Positions 33,110 through 44,817 of a stretch of DNA of 64,000 nucleotides are shown here, in pieces (within the stretch, counting starts at the first letter, position 1; each line of letters opens with the position of its first letter). Position numbers and translations under genes: made by a program. The notes below the pieces were generated by a model. The model saw only the letters and a program-made list of their open reading frames with translations. It was not told the DNA's origin and ran no database searches. The DNA comes from Halodesulfurarchaeum sp. HSR-GB (lineage in GTDB: Archaea > Halobacteriota > Halobacteria > Halobacteriales > Halobacteriaceae), in NCBI RefSeq assembly GCF_031432215.1, contig NZ_JAVKGN010000001.1, forward strand, positions 930,001 to 994,000. The letters run 5' to 3'.

Positions 33110-33852
33110 CGATGCGCGTGATCGACGAGGGCGTGTATTCCGAGCCGATGCATCACGCCCTCGATCAGGTGCTTCTGGACCGGCTTGATCGGGGCGAGAT
33201 CGAGCCGACCGTCCGCTTCTGGTACCGGAAGAACCGGGCCGTGCCGCTGGGCCGTTTCCAGGCCCACGACGACGAGGTCGCGGCCGACTACGTGGCCGAC
33301 CAGGGGATCGACGTGGTTCGCCGGATCACTGGCGGCGGGGCCATGTACGTCGAACCGGGCAACGTCATCACCTACTCGCTTTACCTCCCCGAGGATGCGG
33401 TTCCCGAGAACGTCGAGGAGAGCTACGCGGTCCTCGACGAGTGGGTGCTCGAGGGACTGCGTGACCTGGGGCTGGAAGCCCATCACGAGCCGCTCAACGA
33501 CATCAGCCATCCCGAGGGGAAGATCGGCGGGTCGGCCCAGTTGCGCTCCGGTTCGGCGGTGCTCCATCACACGACGATGAGCTACGCCCTCGACATCGAG
33601 TCGATGCTCAAGGTCCTCCGGATCGGCAAGGAGAAGGTCTCCGACAAGGCCGTCAAGTCCGCCGAGAAGCGGGTCGCCCGCATCGCGGACCACGTCGACG
33701 AACCGCGGGAGACGGTCATCGAATCGTTGAAGACGGCCATCGACACCCACTTCGGAGCGACACCGGGTTCGCTCGACGCGGAGACGATCGAGGCTGCCCG
33801 GGAACTGGCCGAGACGAAGTTCCAGACCGACGCCTGGAATCGCCGGCTCTGA
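33106..33852 (+). CDS. lplA: Lipoate-protein ligase A, catalytic subunit
   Basis: A 248-residue biotin/lipoate A/B ligase fold protein. The R-R-I-T-G-G-G-A-M-Y block and the K-I-G-G-S-A-Q motif (with the lysine that contacts the lipoyl-AMP) are present. The early V-P-L-G-R-F-Q matches the family. It ligates lipoate onto E2 and glycine cleavage H proteins. Its start sits inside the stop of the LplB-like gene. Glycine cleavage (H protein) and 2-oxoacid complexes are the likely clients. Confidence 0.88.
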   Translation: MTMRVIDEGVYSEPMHHALDQVLLDRLDRGEIEPTVRFWYRKNRAVPLGRFQAHDDEVAADYVADQGIDVVRRITGGGAMYVEPGNVITYSLYLPEDAVPENVEESYAVLDEWVLEGLRDLGLEAHHEPLNDISHPEGKIGGSAQLRSGSAVLHHTTMSYALDIESMLKVLRIGKEKVSDKAVKSAEKRVARIADHVDEPRETVIESLKTAIDTHFGATPGSLDAETIEAARELAETKFQTDAWNRRL

Positions 33853-33967
33853 AGGCCAGACCTTTCTTTCCCCAGCGGATACTCCCGAGTGATTCGATGG
33901 TCGATTCGAGGACTGCATATCCGTCTCCGACCGCCCCCGGACCAACCGACCGACGGCGAGGGTCCAC

Positions 33968-34972
33968 ATGACGGGTGAGACCGACGCCGGCGAGTACCAC
34001 GACCTCGCAGGCATCCGGGTGACACTCGATCCGACGGGCAACCTCGTGGGCCCGCCGACCGGCGAGGCCTATCACGGATTGCCGATCCGGGAGCCTGGGC
34101 CGGCCCAGGTGCCGGACGTTCGGACCGCCTATCACCCCGCTTCGATGACCGCGGGGCGGGATTCGGAGCAGATCATCGCCCGGGCGCTGGGCGAGATGGA
34201 CAAACCCGTTCTGCTGGAGGGCGAGGCCGGGACCGGCAAAAACACGGCCGTCCTGACCCTGGCAGGGCAGACAAACCGCCCGGTCACCCGGATGAACTTC
34301 GGCGCGGACACGACGATTTTCGACCTCGTCGGCGAGAAGGACCTCGTGGGCGGGGAGACGGTCTACGTGCTGGGCGAACTCGCGAAAGCCGCGCTCTTTG
34401 GCTGGGTCTTCGTGGGCGACGAGATCAACATGGCCGAGGGGGACATTACCTCCCATCTGCACGCCATCTGTGAGGAGGTCGGCCGTCGCCGACTCACGCT
34501 CCGGGGGACGGGTCGGACGCTCACAGATCCGCCGCCGGGGGTCGAGTGGGATCCCGAAAAACACCTCGGCCGGTACATCCACCCGGCGTTTCGCTTCGTC
34601 GGCACGGCAAATCCACTCTCGTATGCCGGGACCAGCGAGATGAACGACGCCTTCCGCTCCCGATTCGTGGTCTTGCCGATCGAGTATCTCCCGCCGGGGG
34701 AGGAAGCCGAGTTGCTCGTCGAGGAGACCGGCGTCGACCCCGAGCGGGCCAGTGATCTCACGGCCATGGCCGAACGGCTTCGTGAGGCCCATCGCCGGGA
34801 CGAACTCGAGACGCCGATCAGTCACCGTGAACTGCTCAAGGTCGTCGAACTCGCCGGCCCCGAGGAACAGTTCATGTCCATCGGGGAGGCGGCCCGGCTG
34901 GTGCTGGTCGGGCACGCCACGCTGAAACTCGACAAGGCGACGATCCGGGACACCATCACGGCCGAACTCTGA
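33968..34972 (+). CDS. AAA+ ATPase, MoxR/CobS-like
   Basis: A 334-residue AAA+ protein. The Walker A is G-E-A-G-T-G-K-N, with Asn in place of Ser/Thr. The Walker B is W-V-F-V-G-D-E-I-N-M. The F-D-L-V-G-E-K-D-L block resembles CobS and CbbQ. A C-terminal lid follows (I-S-H-R-E-L-L-K-V-V). It pairs with the vWA protein next to it (1 bp between stop and start) to make a metal-insertion or protein-remodelling machine, as in CobS-CobT, CbbQ-CbbO and NorQ-NorD. Position between lipoate and corrinoid methyltransferase genes is suggestive only. Confidence 0.8.
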   Translation: MTGETDAGEYHDLAGIRVTLDPTGNLVGPPTGEAYHGLPIREPGPAQVPDVRTAYHPASMTAGRDSEQIIARALGEMDKPVLLEGEAGTGKNTAVLTLAGQTNRPVTRMNFGADTTIFDLVGEKDLVGGETVYVLGELAKAALFGWVFVGDEINMAEGDITSHLHAICEEVGRRRLTLRGTGRTLTDPPPGVEWDPEKHLGRYIHPAFRFVGTANPLSYAGTSEMNDAFRSRFVVLPIEYLPPGEEAELLVEETGVDPERASDLTAMAERLREAHRRDELETPISHRELLKVVELAGPEEQFMSIGEAARLVLVGHATLKLDKATIRDTITAEL

Positions 34973-34973
34973 G

Positions 34974-36878
34974 ATGCGTCTCACGCCCGACTCGGACCCG
35001 GAGGCGGTGGCCGCCCGACTCGCAGGGAGCGAGCCACGTCGGCTGGGAGCGGCCCGGGCCGACCGGCTCCAGCGGGACGCTCGCATTCGAACCGGCCAGT
35101 GGGATCTCTCGGTCCGGATCGAGCCCGACCACCGGCCAGCGACGGTCGAGTCGATTGAGCCGCCCACGATCGTCGTTTCCGGTGATCGGGTTCCCCAGCC
35201 AGTCACGAACTACCGGGCCGAGGAGTGGGACCTGCTCGTTCAGCGGGTCTGGGTCGCCCACGCGATGGCCCACCTGGAGTACAGCGACGTGGCCGATTTG
35301 GGGGAGCGCCTCCAGAAGATCGAGTCGGGAGACAGACCGGTCGCCGGCGCGATCTGGAACGCCCTGGAGGACGCCGCGATCGAGGCCGCGATCAGAACGC
35401 AGTTCCCGAACTACGGGCCCTGGTTCGAGCAGGTCCGGACGAATCTCCTCGCGGGTGTCGGCCCGGGGATCCACGATCCTGCGGGTGGCCAGGTCTATCC
35501 GCTTGTGCACGCGGCCGTCCTCGCCATCCTGGATGGGACAGCCGTCGATTCGGGGGCGATCACTCGCCTGCTCGACCCCGCGGATTCCTCCCATCACTTC
35601 TACACTGCGGCCGACCGGCGGCGCTTCGTGACCGACGTGCTGCCGGTCGTGACTGAAACGGCCGAGTCGATCACCACGATTTCGGACCCGGTCGAGCGAA
35701 ACCGCCAGGCGATCGCGTGTTTCGAGGCGATTCGCCCGGCAATCGCCGCGGCCAGGGCCGACGGCCGCGCGCAGGTCGCTGCCCGTGAGGATGCCTGGGG
35801 GATGCCGGACGACGCCGCTCGAAGCCAGCAGATCGGGTCGCCAGCGCCACTGCCGGCGGTAGACCGGAGCGAGCACGACCAGGCCGGGGATGCCGTGCGC
35901 GAAGAATCGCCGGTCTCGTCGGCGGGTGAGGTGTCGCCGGTTTCCGATGCCGACGTGGACAACCGGGCGGTCGAAATCGACCCCGAGGCCGACCCGACGG
36001 ACGTGGAGACAGTGACCGACGAGCAACTCGCCGACGACCTCGCGGCGGAAGTCGCCGCCGGGCGAGATCGGGACGGACCGGCGGACCGCGCCGCGAACAT
36101 CGAGCACCTCCAGGAAGCCGTCTCGGCCGCCGAATCCGAACTGGAGAGTACCGGGGTGGTCGTCCCGACCGACGACCCGACGCCCCACGAGCCGACCGCC
36201 AGAGCCGCCCGTGAGGACGGGACCCGCCTCGCTCGGGTGCTCCGCAACCGCTTCCAGAAGGATCGCAAGCGATCGACGCGTCGGAATCAGCGCCGGGGGC
36301 GGCTCGACCCGGCCGCGCTGCATCGAACTGCAACCGGCGATCGGCGGGTGAAACAGCGTCGCGAGCGACCCGACGAGTCGGACCATCACTGCCTGTTTGT
36401 CCTGGACCGCTCCGGGAGCATGCGCCAGCACGTCCGGGTGGCCGAGCGGGCGATGGGCATGCTCGCGGTCGCACTGGAGGCCGTGGACGTCGAGGTGTCG
36501 GTCCTCGAACTGCTCGACAAGGAGGTCCGACTGGCCAAACCCGCGGATCGAACCGTCGAGCAGTCGACGGGCCGGCTGTATCACGGGGATGCTGGCGGTG
36601 GCACGCCGCTGACCGATACGCTACACATCGCCCGGGAACTCCTCAAGGCGGAGTCGGGGACCCGCTTCGTGATCGTGGTCACAGACGGACGACCGTCTGA
36701 CCCGAACCGGTATCGGGAGGCCCTGAGTCGCTTCACCGTCCCGGTGCTGGGGGTCAATCTCACCACGGAAGCCGCCGCGGGCGAGAGCGAGTTCCACCGA
36801 CAGGTGACCGTGGCCCCCGAAACGCGGGACCTGCGGCGCGCACTGCGGCAACTGGTCCAGGAGGTGCTCTTCGAGTGA
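34974..36878 (+). CDS. vWA-domain protein, partner of MoxR/CobS-like ATPase
   Basis: A 634-residue protein. The N-terminal helical region (about 1-280) has W-V-A-H-A-M-A-H-L-E-Y and E-D-A-A-I-E-A-A-I, followed by an acidic, low-complexity middle (about 290-430). The C-terminal von Willebrand A domain (about 465-634) has a MIDAS motif D-R-S-G-S-M-R, then T-D-G-R-P-S-D. The layout and size match CobT-like, CbbO-like and NorD-like partners. It likely works with the ATPase upstream to insert or remove metal ions or to activate an enzyme. It overlaps the next gene by GTGA. Confidence 0.82.
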   Translation: MRLTPDSDPEAVAARLAGSEPRRLGAARADRLQRDARIRTGQWDLSVRIEPDHRPATVESIEPPTIVVSGDRVPQPVTNYRAEEWDLLVQRVWVAHAMAHLEYSDVADLGERLQKIESGDRPVAGAIWNALEDAAIEAAIRTQFPNYGPWFEQVRTNLLAGVGPGIHDPAGGQVYPLVHAAVLAILDGTAVDSGAITRLLDPADSSHHFYTAADRRRFVTDVLPVVTETAESITTISDPVERNRQAIACFEAIRPAIAAARADGRAQVAAREDAWGMPDDAARSQQIGSPAPLPAVDRSEHDQAGDAVREESPVSSAGEVSPVSDADVDNRAVEIDPEADPTDVETVTDEQLADDLAAEVAAGRDRDGPADRAANIEHLQEAVSAAESELESTGVVVPTDDPTPHEPTARAAREDGTRLARVLRNRFQKDRKRSTRRNQRRGRLDPAALHRTATGDRRVKQRRERPDESDHHCLFVLDRSGSMRQHVRVAERAMGMLAVALEAVDVEVSVLELLDKEVRLAKPADRTVEQSTGRLYHGDAGGGTPLTDTLHIARELLKAESGTRFVIVVTDGRPSDPNRYREALSRFTVPVLGVNLTTEAAAGESEFHRQVTVAPETRDLRRALRQLVQEVLFE

Positions 36879-37183
36879 GCCCTCCCGTTTATGAGTGTCC
36901 GGTCTGTGGGACCCGCCAGCCGGTGACCGACGTCGATCCGGACGAACCGCCGGCACGCCTTGGGAACACCCAGTGCCAGGGGGCCTATGGGGGCTGTCAT
37001 CGAACGACGACACTCGAACTCGTCCCCGAGGCCGACTGGGAGCCTGGCACCTGGGAACTCGGGTGCCCGCGCTGTGGCTACGAGACCGTCGCCTGGGGCG
37101 AGATGGGCTTTGGCCCCACGAACCGCTGGGCGTGTCCCGACTGTGGGAGCCGGATGCTGGTCGAGTCCCTCGAACGCCGCTGA
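36875..37183 (+). CDS. Zinc-ribbon protein (two to three CxxC)
   Basis: A 102-residue protein beginning at a GTG that overlaps the stop of the vWA gene by 4 bp. It has C-P-V-C, C-P-R-C and C-P-D-C motifs plus two other Cys (C-Q-G...G-C-H), enough for two or three zinc ribbons. It may be a metal-binding accessory of the AAA+/vWA pair. No known family. Confidence 0.7.
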   Translation: MSPPVYECPVCGTRQPVTDVDPDEPPARLGNTQCQGAYGGCHRTTTLELVPEADWEPGTWELGCPRCGYETVAWGEMGFGPTNRWACPDCGSRMLVESLERR

Positions 37184-37220
37184 TCCCAGGTTACATACTC
37201 GCTCACTGCGAGTCCGAAAC

Positions 37221-38642
37221 GTGACCGAACGCCTCTCGCCGTCGGCCCGAGAATCGATTCACGAGGCGGTCCTCGACGTGCTCGCCACCGCCGGAATGCG
37301 GGTCGAACACGCGGCGGCCCGTGAGACACTGATCGCGGCCGGGGGGACCGCAGACGGTGACGTGGTCACCCTCCCGCCGGCAGTCGTCCGCGAGTCGCTC
37401 GAATCCGCGCCCAGCAGCTTCGACTGGCGTGCCCGGGATCCGGACAAGAGCGTGACGGTGGGCGAGGGCGACCCGGTGATCACGCCCACCCGCGGCCCGC
37501 GATACGTCAAACGCCCCGGTGAACCCCGCCATCGGGCTACGATGGACGATTTCGAGCGCCTGGCGGAACTCGTCCATATGGAACCGACCATCGACGTGGC
37601 GGGCTATGACCTCTGTAGCCCCGAGGGCTACTCGCTACCCGGCAATCCGGGCGGGTTCGATCAGGCCGAGGTGGGCTATGAACTACTCGAAACGCTCTTT
37701 CTCTCGACCGACAAGCCGATCGTCGCGACCGCCCGGAGCGGGCCCGAGGCGGCGGCGTCCCTCGAAACGGCCCGCACGGCATTCGGGGAGGCAGAACTCT
37801 CCGAACACGTCGTCCTGGGGATCCTCCACGCCCGGTCACCCCGGGTCTTCAACGAGCCGATGGTCGAGGGGCTGATTCGCTTCGCCCGGGCTGGGCAACC
37901 GCTGGTCGTCGCTTCGGGAGCGATTCCGGGGGCCTCAGCACCGCACTCGCTCTCCGAAGCGGCGGTGCAGGTGATCGCCGAGACGGTCTTCGGCGCGGTC
38001 CTGGTTCAGCAACTCAACCCCGGCACGCCGGTGGTGCTGGGCCGCTCCGGAACGATCTACGACCCACAGGCCGACGCGGTGGCTGCCGGGAGCCCTCGCG
38101 GCGCGATCCTGCAGGATGTCGTGGTCGAAATGGCCGACTTCTATGCCTTCCCCAGTCGGGGCAGCGGCGCGGGGACCGACGCCAAAGCGATCGACTATCG
38201 GAGTGGGGCCGAGTCGACCGCACACCTCACCCAGGCACTCGATTCGGGCGCGGACCTCCTGTTGAACGCCACCGGCGGCCTCGACACCTACGCCACCGTC
38301 TCCCCCGAGAAGACGGTCCTCGACGCCGAGCGGATCAGGGCCCTCCGTCAGGGGGCCACGGACGGGAACGCACTCCTGGCGGCCGTCGAGTCGGGCCCCT
38401 CGATCGAGACGATCCGGAACTCGGAGCCGGGCACTCCGTTTTTCGACGACCGGGATCCAGCAACGCTGGCCGACGCCACGACCTTCGAGGCGACGATCGG
38501 TGATCGGGGCGACTTCGAGTCCTGGGCGGCGGCCGGATCGCCGACGCTCACGGAGCGAGCGACCGAGCGGGTCGAGACCCTCCTTGGGACCTACGAGCGG
38601 CCACCGATCGACCCCGAAATCGAGGCGGCCCTGGAGGGCTAA
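37221..38642 (+). CDS. MttB-family (COG5598) methyltransferase, non-pyrrolysine
   Basis: A 473-residue TIM-barrel methyltransferase of the trimethylamine methyltransferase family. The frame has no internal TAG, so it is a member without pyrrolysine. Blocks present are V-L-A-T-A-G-M-R-V near the N-terminus, P-T-R-G-P-R-Y-V near the start of the barrel, and P-G-A-S-A-P-H-S-L-S-E-A-A, then G-S-G-A-G-T-D-A-K-A. Characterised non-Pyl members demethylate glycine betaine, proline betaine, carnitine or related quaternary amines onto a corrinoid protein. A GTG start is chosen; no better codon is near. Cobalamin transport genes follow convergently, overlapping by 4 bp. The corrinoid partner could be one of the two at 2.4 and 9.2 kb. 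Confidence 0.88.
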   Translation: MTERLSPSARESIHEAVLDVLATAGMRVEHAAARETLIAAGGTADGDVVTLPPAVVRESLESAPSSFDWRARDPDKSVTVGEGDPVITPTRGPRYVKRPGEPRHRATMDDFERLAELVHMEPTIDVAGYDLCSPEGYSLPGNPGGFDQAEVGYELLETLFLSTDKPIVATARSGPEAAASLETARTAFGEAELSEHVVLGILHARSPRVFNEPMVEGLIRFARAGQPLVVASGAIPGASAPHSLSEAAVQVIAETVFGAVLVQQLNPGTPVVLGRSGTIYDPQADAVAAGSPRGAILQDVVVEMADFYAFPSRGSGAGTDAKAIDYRSGAESTAHLTQALDSGADLLLNATGGLDTYATVSPEKTVLDAERIRALRQGATDGNALLAAVESGPSIETIRNSEPGTPFFDDRDPATLADATTFEATIGDRGDFESWAAAGSPTLTERATERVETLLGTYERPPIDPEIEAALEG

Positions 38643-39955
38643 CTCGATTCGATTACGGACTCCACCGCTTCGAGGACGTTTCGGGACTCGACGACGGTCC
38701 CGCGTTCCCGCAGCGAATCGTAGCGTGCTTCCCCCCGGACGCCGGCGTAGTTGCGCTCCTCGAACGGGCGATCCTCGACGAGAATCAGGTCGTTGGCGTG
38801 GGCCGCGGCCCGGAGGTTCGGGAGGTTGCCGTGCCCGATCGCGAGGTCGGGGATGACGGTGACCGCTGCCGACTCGACCTGGTCCGTGACTTGCTCGGCC
38901 GAGGCCTCGTCGATCGGGGCATAGGGTTCGAGGGTCACGGCGTCGATCCCGAGCATGCGGGCGGTTTCGGTGTCGGCATCGCCCTCGTTGAGTGCGCCGG
39001 TGGTCACCTGGTAGCCGCTGGCCGCGAGCAGGTACAGCAGGCGTGCGGCGGAGCCGCCACCCCCGATGACGTGGACGTGGGGGCCGTCCCGGTCCCGGGC
39101 GCCATCCGGGAGGGCCATCACGTAGACCGAGCCGGTGACCGGGTTGTTCGTCACGACGGCGTCGGTGCCAAACGCCGTTTCCAGGTTGGACTCGGTCAAC
39201 ACCTCGTTTGGCGAGCCAAGCGCCGTGCGCTTCCCGTCCGCGAGCAGGAGCAAACGATCACAGTAGTGGGCCGCGAGGTTCAGGTCGTGGATCGGGGCCA
39301 TGATCGTCTTGCCCTCCTCGACGAGTGACTTCACCAGTTCGAGTGTCCGGATCTGGTGGTTGATGTCGAGGCTCGCGGTCGGTTCGTCGAGCAGCAGGAC
39401 CGGTGTGTCCTGGGCCAGCGCGCGGGCGAGGAGAACTCGCTGGCGCTCGCCCCCGGAGACCTCCCCGACGTCCCGGTCGGCGAACGCGGCGGTCTGGGTC
39501 CGTTCGAGGGCCCGGGTCACCATCTCCTCGTCGGCGCTTGACTCCAGGGTCATCCGATTGCGATACGGCGTGCGCCCCATCTCGACGACCTCTCGGACCG
39601 TGAAATCGAAGGCGAGGCTCGTCTCCTGGGGCACGACGGCCACCAGCCGGCTGCTCGCCTTCGAGGGGAGCGCAGTAATGTCCTGGCCGTCGACTGTGAC
39701 CGTTCCGCCGGAGGGCGACAGCACGCCGCTGATCGTGCGCAAGAGGGTGGTCTTGCCCGCCCCGTTCGGGCCGATGACGCCAAGGAATTCACCCTGTTCG
39801 ACCTCCAATGAGACCGAATCCAGGGCCTGGACCGAGCCCAGGGTGACCGACACGTCGGTCACGTCCACGATGGGTTCGTCCGGCGCCACCGAATCGAGTT
39901 CTCGCTCCGCGGTCCCCCGGATCGAATCCACCAGGCTCGGAAGCAGGCTGCTCAC
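38639..39955 (-). CDS. btuD: ABC transporter ATP-binding protein (BtuD-type) with C-terminal extra domain
   Basis: A 438-residue protein. The N-terminal ABC ATPase has Walker A G-P-N-G-A-G-K-T-T, signature V-S-G-G-E-R-Q-R and Walker B L-L-L-D-E-P-T-A-S-L-D. From about 270 on a separate domain with V-H-V-I-G-G-G-G-S-A-A, a Rossmann-like stretch, is fused. Haloarchaeal cobalamin transport ATPases are known to carry C-terminal extensions. It overlaps the permease gene by 4 bp. Energises uptake of cobalamin or a siderophore; the neighbouring MttB-like gene favours corrinoid. Confidence 0.85.
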   Translation of the reverse strand: MSSLLPSLVDSIRGTAERELDSVAPDEPIVDVTDVSVTLGSVQALDSVSLEVEQGEFLGVIGPNGAGKTTLLRTISGVLSPSGGTVTVDGQDITALPSKASSRLVAVVPQETSLAFDFTVREVVEMGRTPYRNRMTLESSADEEMVTRALERTQTAAFADRDVGEVSGGERQRVLLARALAQDTPVLLLDEPTASLDINHQIRTLELVKSLVEEGKTIMAPIHDLNLAAHYCDRLLLLADGKRTALGSPNEVLTESNLETAFGTDAVVTNNPVTGSVYVMALPDGARDRDGPHVHVIGGGGSAARLLYLLAASGYQVTTGALNEGDADTETARMLGIDAVTLEPYAPIDEASAEQVTDQVESAAVTVIPDLAIGHGNLPNLRAAAHANDLILVEDRPFEERNYAGVRGEARYDSLRERGTVVESRNVLEAVESVIESS

Positions 39956-41040
39956 AGGGAATGCACCTCCCGGCGACGGAGCAGGAAGAGGAAAAACGGC
40001 GCTCCCAGCGCGCTCGTGACGATGCCGACCGGGATCTCGCCGGCCCCCGTTCGGGCGATGGTGTCGGTGGCCACGAGGAAGGCCGCGCCAGCGAGCGCAC
40101 TCGTCGGGAGCAAGATTCGGTGATCGGGCCCGACGATCAGCCGCATCATGTGCGGGACGATCAGGCCCACGAAACCGATCACGCCCGAGACCGCGACCGC
40201 CGCGGCGGTGATCAGACTCGACACACCCAGCAGGATTCGCTTGGTCTGCTCGACCTCGATCCCAAGGGTCGCCGCGTCCTCCTCACCTAACAGTAGCACG
40301 TTGAGATCACGGCTGTACCAGGCTAGAATGACGAAGAGGATCGGAATCACGAGCGCGGCGAACCCGACCTCCTCCCAGGTCGCGTTGTGGAGATGGCCCA
40401 TCATCCAGAACACCGCCTGTTCGAGGCTGTGCCCGCCCATCGTGAGCATGAAGGAGATGATCGCGGAGAGGAAGGTCTGGACGGCCACGCCGGCGAGCAA
40501 CAGCGTCGCGACCGGGGTTCGGCCGTCCTCGGTCGCGATGAGATAGACGCCGAAGGCCGAGATGATCCCGGTGGTGAACGCGGCCCAGCGCAGGCCGATC
40601 GGAATGGGGAGGATGATCGCCGCCACCGCCCCGACGGCCGCGCCGGAGGAGACGCCGATGATGGAGGGATCGGCCATCGGGTTCCGGAAGAAGCCCTGCA
40701 TGACCGACCCGGCCACGGAGAGGGCAAAGCCCACGAGCGCCCCGAGGAGGATGCGGGGCATCCGGACGGTCCAGACAATCGTCCGGTAGGTCTCTGAGAC
40801 CTCGAAGGCGAAGACGTCGGTGTATCCGAACGCGGGCCACGGGAGCGAGAGTCCGCCAAGCGAGACCGCGGCGGGTTCCAGGGAAAGCGAGGTGGGGACG
40901 GCGAGCTGGTTCAAAAGCACCTTGAGGACCGCAAGCGGCGCGATCGAGACCGGGCCGATCCCGGCGCTCGCGGTCACGGTGGCAAAGAGGAGGACCGAGA
41001 GCACCCCGATCCAGGTGATCGTCCGCGTCCGGAGATCCAT
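39952..41040 (-). CDS. btuC: FecCD/BtuC-type ABC permease
   Basis: A 362-residue permease with about ten transmembrane helices. The R-M-P-R-I-L-L-G-A-L-V-G motif near helix 2 and P-H-M-M-R-L-I-V-G-P-D-H-R in the cytoplasmic loop are hallmarks of the FecCD family. It precedes btuD in the same operon (4-bp overlap). No solute-binding protein (BtuF) is present nearby, so it must be encoded elsewhere. Confidence 0.9.
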   Translation of the reverse strand: MDLRTRTITWIGVLSVLLFATVTASAGIGPVSIAPLAVLKVLLNQLAVPTSLSLEPAAVSLGGLSLPWPAFGYTDVFAFEVSETYRTIVWTVRMPRILLGALVGFALSVAGSVMQGFFRNPMADPSIIGVSSGAAVGAVAAIILPIPIGLRWAAFTTGIISAFGVYLIATEDGRTPVATLLLAGVAVQTFLSAIISFMLTMGGHSLEQAVFWMMGHLHNATWEEVGFAALVIPILFVILAWYSRDLNVLLLGEEDAATLGIEVEQTKRILLGVSSLITAAAVAVSGVIGFVGLIVPHMMRLIVGPDHRILLPTSALAGAAFLVATDTIARTGAGEIPVGIVTSALGAPFFLFLLRRREVHSL

Positions 41041-41080
41041 GAGCGCAACTCAGATTGCATAAGATAAGTATGTGTTGGAC

Positions 41081-41890
41081 CTACCGGCGATGGGATTCGA
41101 GCCACTCGACCGCGAAATCGACCAGCGCCTGCTGATCGACGAGTTTGGTCTCGGCTGCGCCGACGGTGCCGGTTTCACACCCGACCGCGGCCTCGAAGGC
41201 CGCCCCGAGTTCAGTAAAATCCGACACGTCGAGTTCGATGTCTCGGTACTCGACTTCGACCCGTGTTCCCTCCTGCAGGATCGGTGCATGGCGGGTGCGC
41301 TCCTGGGCGTCGATGGCTGCCAGGTACTCGGCCAGGTGGAGCGAGGTGTTCGTCCCGTGGCCGGTGCCCAGACACAGGACGCTGCCACCCCGCTCGTAGA
41401 TCCCACCCAGCGGCGAGTCCGGGCCCAGGCCGTAGTCCAGTGTGTGGTCTTCGAGAACCCGATCCGACTCGCTTCCCCAGGCCGAAAAGGAGTAGATCGG
41501 GTGCCCGCTGCGGGAGACGTCCGGATACGAGCGAAAGGTTTCGGCGATTGTCCCCACGCCCCGGCTGGGGGTCGCCTCGGGGCGGAACGGGGGCCGGGTT
41601 TCTCTGATCGTCTCGACCCAGTCCCCGGGAACCGGTGGGTTCTCCCAGTCGGCGGGATCAGTGAACTGGCCCGTGTGGGCGGGCATGAGGAGCGTGCCGG
41701 ACTCGGTGACGGTGGCCTGTAAGGCCTCGACGACGGCCTGTGGACCGCCGCTCACCCAGCCCAGACTACTGAGCGAGGCGTGAACCAGCACCGTGTCGCC
41801 GGCTTCGACCCCCAGTTCGGAAAGCTCCGAGCGAATCTGTGCCGCGGTCACTGGCTTTTCGACCCGCTCGATCGCGTCCGCTTCGCTCAT
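41081..41890 (-). CDS. AAC(3)-family N-acetyltransferase
   Basis: A 269-residue protein of the aminoglycoside 3-N-acetyltransferase family. It has L-V-H-A-S-L-S-S-L-G-W-V, then G-T-L-L-M-P-A-H-T and S-G-H-P-I-Y-S-F-S-A-W-G, as in the family. The C-terminal H-A-P-I-L-Q-E-G-T-R block is conserved. Archaeal members are unlikely to protect against aminoglycosides; the acceptor amine is unknown. Convergent neighbours: none; it lies 37 bp downstream of aconitase on the same strand. Confidence 0.8.
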   Translation of the reverse strand: MSEADAIERVEKPVTAAQIRSELSELGVEAGDTVLVHASLSSLGWVSGGPQAVVEALQATVTESGTLLMPAHTGQFTDPADWENPPVPGDWVETIRETRPPFRPEATPSRGVGTIAETFRSYPDVSRSGHPIYSFSAWGSESDRVLEDHTLDYGLGPDSPLGGIYERGGSVLCLGTGHGTNTSLHLAEYLAAIDAQERTRHAPILQEGTRVEVEYRDIELDVSDFTELGAAFEAAVGCETGTVGAAETKLVDQQALVDFAVEWLESHRR

Positions 41891-41927
41891 ACCGTCCGGG
41901 GGTGTGGAGCCACCCTAACCGTTTCCC

Positions 41928-44690
<2,763 letters not shown>

Positions 44691-44817
44691 GGGGCGGCGT
44701 ATGGGACGGGCCGACTTGAATGGTTAGACTGCGTCACTACTACCGGTGGGGCGACTGGGGATTGGCAACACGTGAAAAACACGCCAATTATTACCGACCT
44801 CCGCCAAATGGCTACGC

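Noticed and set aside
37221-38642. Pyrrolysine-type trimethylamine methyltransferase
   Set aside because: The frame has no in-frame amber codon, so the protein is a non-pyrrolysine homologue.
41081-41890. Antibiotic resistance gene because of AAC(3) similarity
   Set aside because: Archaeal ribosomes and envelope make aminoglycoside modification unlikely as the role; the fold is shared by enzymes with other amine acceptors.
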